The position numbers and the translations under genes are program-made. Below the pieces are notes generated by a model that saw only the letters and a list, made by a program, of their open reading frames with translations, did no database searches and was not told the DNA's origin. DNA of 8,525 bases from Elusimicrobiota bacterium (GTDB lineage Bacteria; Elusimicrobiota; Elusimicrobia; FEN-1173), in contig JACQPF010000089.1 of NCBI GenBank assembly GCA_016207625.1, forward strand, positions 1-8,525. Reading direction: 5' to 3'. This document shows, in pieces, positions 7,330-8,525 of the stretch (position 1 is the first letter of the stretch; every line of letters starts with the position of its first letter).

Positions 7330-7373
7330 TTTACATATAATTTACTTTAAGTTTTCCACAGTTTTACGAGAAA
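7330..7373 (+). repeat. Four contiguous 11-base units beginning TTT(A/T)C
   Basis: Units start at 7330, 7341, 7352 and 7363: TTTACATATAA, TTTACTTTAAG, TTTTCCACAGT and TTTACGAGAAA. Three share TTTAC exactly and one reads TTTTC. The 11-base period is close to one DNA helical turn, so the T-tracts would face the same side of the helix. This could be bent DNA or a row of binding sites upstream of the second gene. In AT-rich sequence chance is a real alternative. Confidence 0.35.
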
Positions 7374-7394
7374 TTAAGGCGGATTTTGCGTAAA
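7363..7394 (+). promoter_or_regulatory. Imperfect inverted repeat / leader hairpin upstream of the second gene
   Basis: TTTACG (7363-7368) pairs with CGTAAA (7389-7394). Inside it AAAT (7371-7374) pairs with ATTT (7383-7386); a G-U pair at 7370/7387 and one A-G mismatch lie between the two stems, leaving an eight-base loop. The stem ends 12 bases before the GGAG ribosome site. There is no T-run, so it is not a terminator. It may be an operator half-site pair or an RNA element affecting translation; stability is modest. Confidence 0.35.
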
Positions 7395-7406
7395 TAGAGT
7401 ATATTT

Positions 7407-7410
7407 GGAG
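7407..7410 (+). promoter_or_regulatory. Ribosome binding site GGAG deciding the start at 7415
   Basis: GGAG lies four bases before ATG 7415 and thirteen before the in-frame ATG 7424. The first spacing is short but workable and the second is too long, which favours 7415 as the start. Confidence 0.55.
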
Positions 7411-7414
7411 TGCG

Positions 7415-8525
7415 ATGGACAACATGAGCCGGACACGACGTTTGCTCGCCATGCTCACAACGCGCGCGCGGAATTTCATTAGCCGTCCCCTCCCGCACAC
7501 GCCCTCTCTAGAGAAATATCTCCCCACGACAATCCTGATCAAGAGAACCCTTTCGCTGACGATGGCGATCGTGGTTTTCTATTCCCAAGCGGTGTGCGCC
7601 GGAGCGGGAACCGTTCCGCAGATTTCGTTGAATCTGGGCTGGTTCCAGAAATCCCAGACTTTGGTAGAGCGCTTGAACCGCTGGACGGAAGGCGGCAAAA
7701 ACACGCTCTCTTACATTTTCCATGGGAGCCAGCGGGAGGACATGGACAAAATCATGGGTCCTGGAGCCACCCCGGAAACCCTTCAGAAACAGCAGGATCG
7801 GCAGAAGGCCCGGATGGACATCCAACAGCAGAACCAACTGAACAAGGGCCTTCAACTCCCCGCCATCCAGAAGCAGCCGGGCCAGCAAGGCCCCGAGCAG
7901 ACTTTGAAAGACATCAAGCTCTTGGAAGAAGCGCTGCCCGGCGACCAGATCACGGAGGCGATCCAAAAAGAGATCCAGCAGATGCGGGCGAAGATGAAGA
8001 GCCTGGCGGCGGAGGGTGTGGAGTTCAAGTATCAGCCGGCGAGGAACTTCGACGGATCCTTGAAAGTGACGTTCTTCAAGGGGGGCCAGGCGAGCCGGAT
8101 CGAGAACGACAAACGGCAGAACGCCCACGGCCAGACCATCGTGACCAACACCCGGGACATGACGTATGACGACGGGGACTTGCTGACATCGATGACGGTG
8201 GAAACGATTGATCCCAAAGGCGAGAAGACGGTGACGACCCGGAGCTTCGAATATGAGGAGGGGGCGAAGTTCTACAAGCCGGAGACCCAGAAAGTGGAGA
8301 AGCTTAAAGAGGAAACGGTGACCGCGACGGGCGAAAAGAAGACCATGGAACGGGAGGGGATGGAATACGATAAAAAAGGGAACGTGACCGAATTTAAAGA
8401 AACAACGAAAGAGGAGAACGGCAAAGAGACGGTGAGGTGGTGGTGGGGCGCGGAGTATGACGACAATAAAAACATCTCATCGTATAAAGAACTGAGCCGC
8501 ACGAACGGGGTGGATACGTTTACGA
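7415..8525 (+). CDS. Secreted protein with Gln-rich helical region and YD/RHS-like tandem repeats, 3'-partial
   Basis: The frame is open from ATG 7415 to the window edge, giving 370 residues with no stop. Residues 1-44 are a long basic extension (RTRRLL, TTRARN, then KR at 43-44). Residues 45-58 form a hydrophobic signal helix (LSLTMAIVVFY), with a likely signal peptidase I site after VCA at 60-62; the Cys does not fit a lipobox. Residues 124-162 hold 14 glutamines, and 163-200 look like a short coiled coil. From about residue 249, repeats led by Tyr appear: YDDGDLL (251), YEEGAKF (280), YDKKGNV (318) and YDDNKNI (348), spaced 29, 38 and 30 residues. These resemble the YD repeats of RHS and related surface or toxin-shell proteins. 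The protein is probably exported and may be much longer than seen. No enzyme motif is visible in the part shown. Confidence 0.85.
   Translation, partial: MDNMSRTRRLLAMLTTRARNFISRPLPHTPSLEKYLPTTILIKRTLSLTMAIVVFYSQAVCAGAGTVPQISLNLGWFQKSQTLVERLNRWTEGGKNTLSYIFHGSQREDMDKIMGPGATPETLQKQQDRQKARMDIQQQNQLNKGLQLPAIQKQPGQQGPEQTLKDIKLLEEALPGDQITEAIQKEIQQMRAKMKSLAAEGVEFKYQPARNFDGSLKVTFFKGGQASRIENDKRQNAHGQTIVTNTRDMTYDDGDLLTSMTVETIDPKGEKTVTTRSFEYEEGAKFYKPETQKVEKLKEETVTATGEKKTMEREGMEYDKKGNVTEFKETTKEENGKETVRWWWGAEYDDNKNISSYKELSRTNGVDTFT
7545..7600 (+). other. Signal peptide hydrophobic core and predicted cleavage site of the second gene
   Basis: Lys-Arg at residues 43-44 leads into LSLTMAIVVFYSQ and then AVCA, with cleavage expected after Ala 62 (base 7600). 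The hydrophobic core sits unusually far from the start, after about 44 residues. Extended signal peptides of this kind are seen in autotransporters and other large exported proteins; an alternative is that translation starts further in, but no better-placed ribosome site was found. Confidence 0.6.
8159..8525 (+). repeat. Tandem YD-like protein repeats, continuing past the window
   Basis: Four units begin (M/E)-(T/E)-Y-(D/E)-x-x-G/K and carry Asn/Asp plus a hydrophobic residue two to four positions later: Tyr codons at 8165, 8252, 8366 and 8456. Units one, three and four are closest to each other (YDxxGN-V/L/I-x-S/E, then KE-T and a later Gly-x-x-T). The second is more decayed. The coding strand here is strongly purine-rich because of Glu, Lys and Asp codons. 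The array is cut by the window edge, so its full length is unknown. Confidence 0.6.

Larger units (their letters stand above)
7306..7414 (+). promoter_or_regulatory. AT-rich intergenic spacer with candidate promoter and leader of the downstream gene
   Basis: This 109-base gap is far more AT-rich than the genes on both sides. A perfect TATAAT lies at 7336-7341, but the expected -35 site around 7313-7318 (GAGTCT) does not resemble TTGACA, so any promoter here would be weak, activator-dependent or use another sigma factor. Start of transcription a few bases past it would give a leader of roughly 65 bases holding the hairpin at 7363-7394. I see no GC-rich stem followed by a T-run after the stop at 7305, so read-through from the giant gene is also possible. 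Confidence 0.4.

Noticed and set aside
7306..7330. Intrinsic terminator after the giant gene
   Set aside because: Only a weak, bulged GGTTA/TAAATCC pairing is present and no T-run follows.
7352..7360. TTTTCCACA as a DnaA box and a possible origin
   Set aside because: It has one mismatch to TTATCCACA, stands alone, and has no other origin feature around it.
7424..7426. ATG 7424 as the start of the second gene
   Set aside because: The GGAG site is 13 bases away, too far; ATG 7415 is better placed, although the two differ by only three residues.
7589..7600. Lipoprotein signal at AVCA in the second gene
   Set aside because: The residue before Cys is Val, not Gly, Ala or Ser, so it does not fit a lipobox; an ordinary signal peptidase site fits better.
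7594..8169. 191-codon + strand frame and 206-codon antisense frame (7508-8128) over the second gene
   Set aside because: The frame from 7415 has a ribosome site, a signal peptide and repeats and is open to the edge; the overlapping frames have none of these.

Overview
The window appears to be bacterial and is almost entirely coding on the + strand. It holds the 3' part of one giant gene (1-7305, entering from upstream), a 109-base AT-rich spacer (7306-7414), and the 5' part of a second gene (7415-8525, running off the end). No RNA gene, mobile element, CRISPR array or phage gene is visible. Both genes are moderately GC-rich and the spacer is clearly AT-rich. Very large multidomain proteins with membrane segments and several degenerate enzyme-like modules, beside a secreted protein that opens into YD-like repeats, recall the giant proteins known from Candidatus Omnitrophota and relatives in the PVC group. 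That assignment is an inference from style, not from a marker gene; Elusimicrobiota or another uncultured lineage is possible.

The giant gene shows 2,434 codons here. Residue numbers below count from base 1 of the window. Read in order, the protein has these parts: a SecA-like DEAD motor with a DEIH box, whose Walker A side lies upstream of the window (1-497); a long helical region (about 500-950); a hydrophobic block of about four membrane segments (956-1048); a charged coiled-coil region built from 64+37+64-residue repeats (1240-1404); a Gly/Ser/Asn linker (1405-1480); a CPBP (Rce1/Abi-type) intramembrane protease-like domain that keeps FxxxH and HxxxN but has lost the first glutamate of EExxxR (about 1482-1621); a JAMM/JAB-like HxH...SxxD segment (about 1700-1815); a helical stretch; a zincin-like HEAAH domain (about 2050-2175); and an unassigned C-terminal alpha/beta domain (about 2255-2434). 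These domain calls come from motif reading alone.

The spacer has no convincing terminator. It carries a consensus TATAAT, four consecutive 11-base units beginning TTT(A/T)C, an imperfect hairpin and a GGAG ribosome site. The second gene therefore probably has its own promoter and a structured leader.

The second gene encodes a protein with a long basic N-terminal extension, a signal sequence cleaved near residue 62, a Gln-rich helical region, and then tandem YD/RHS-like units up to the window edge. As a working picture, gene 1 makes a membrane-anchored machine with translocase-like and protease-like parts, and gene 2 makes an exported repeat protein. A functional link between them is only suggested by adjacency.
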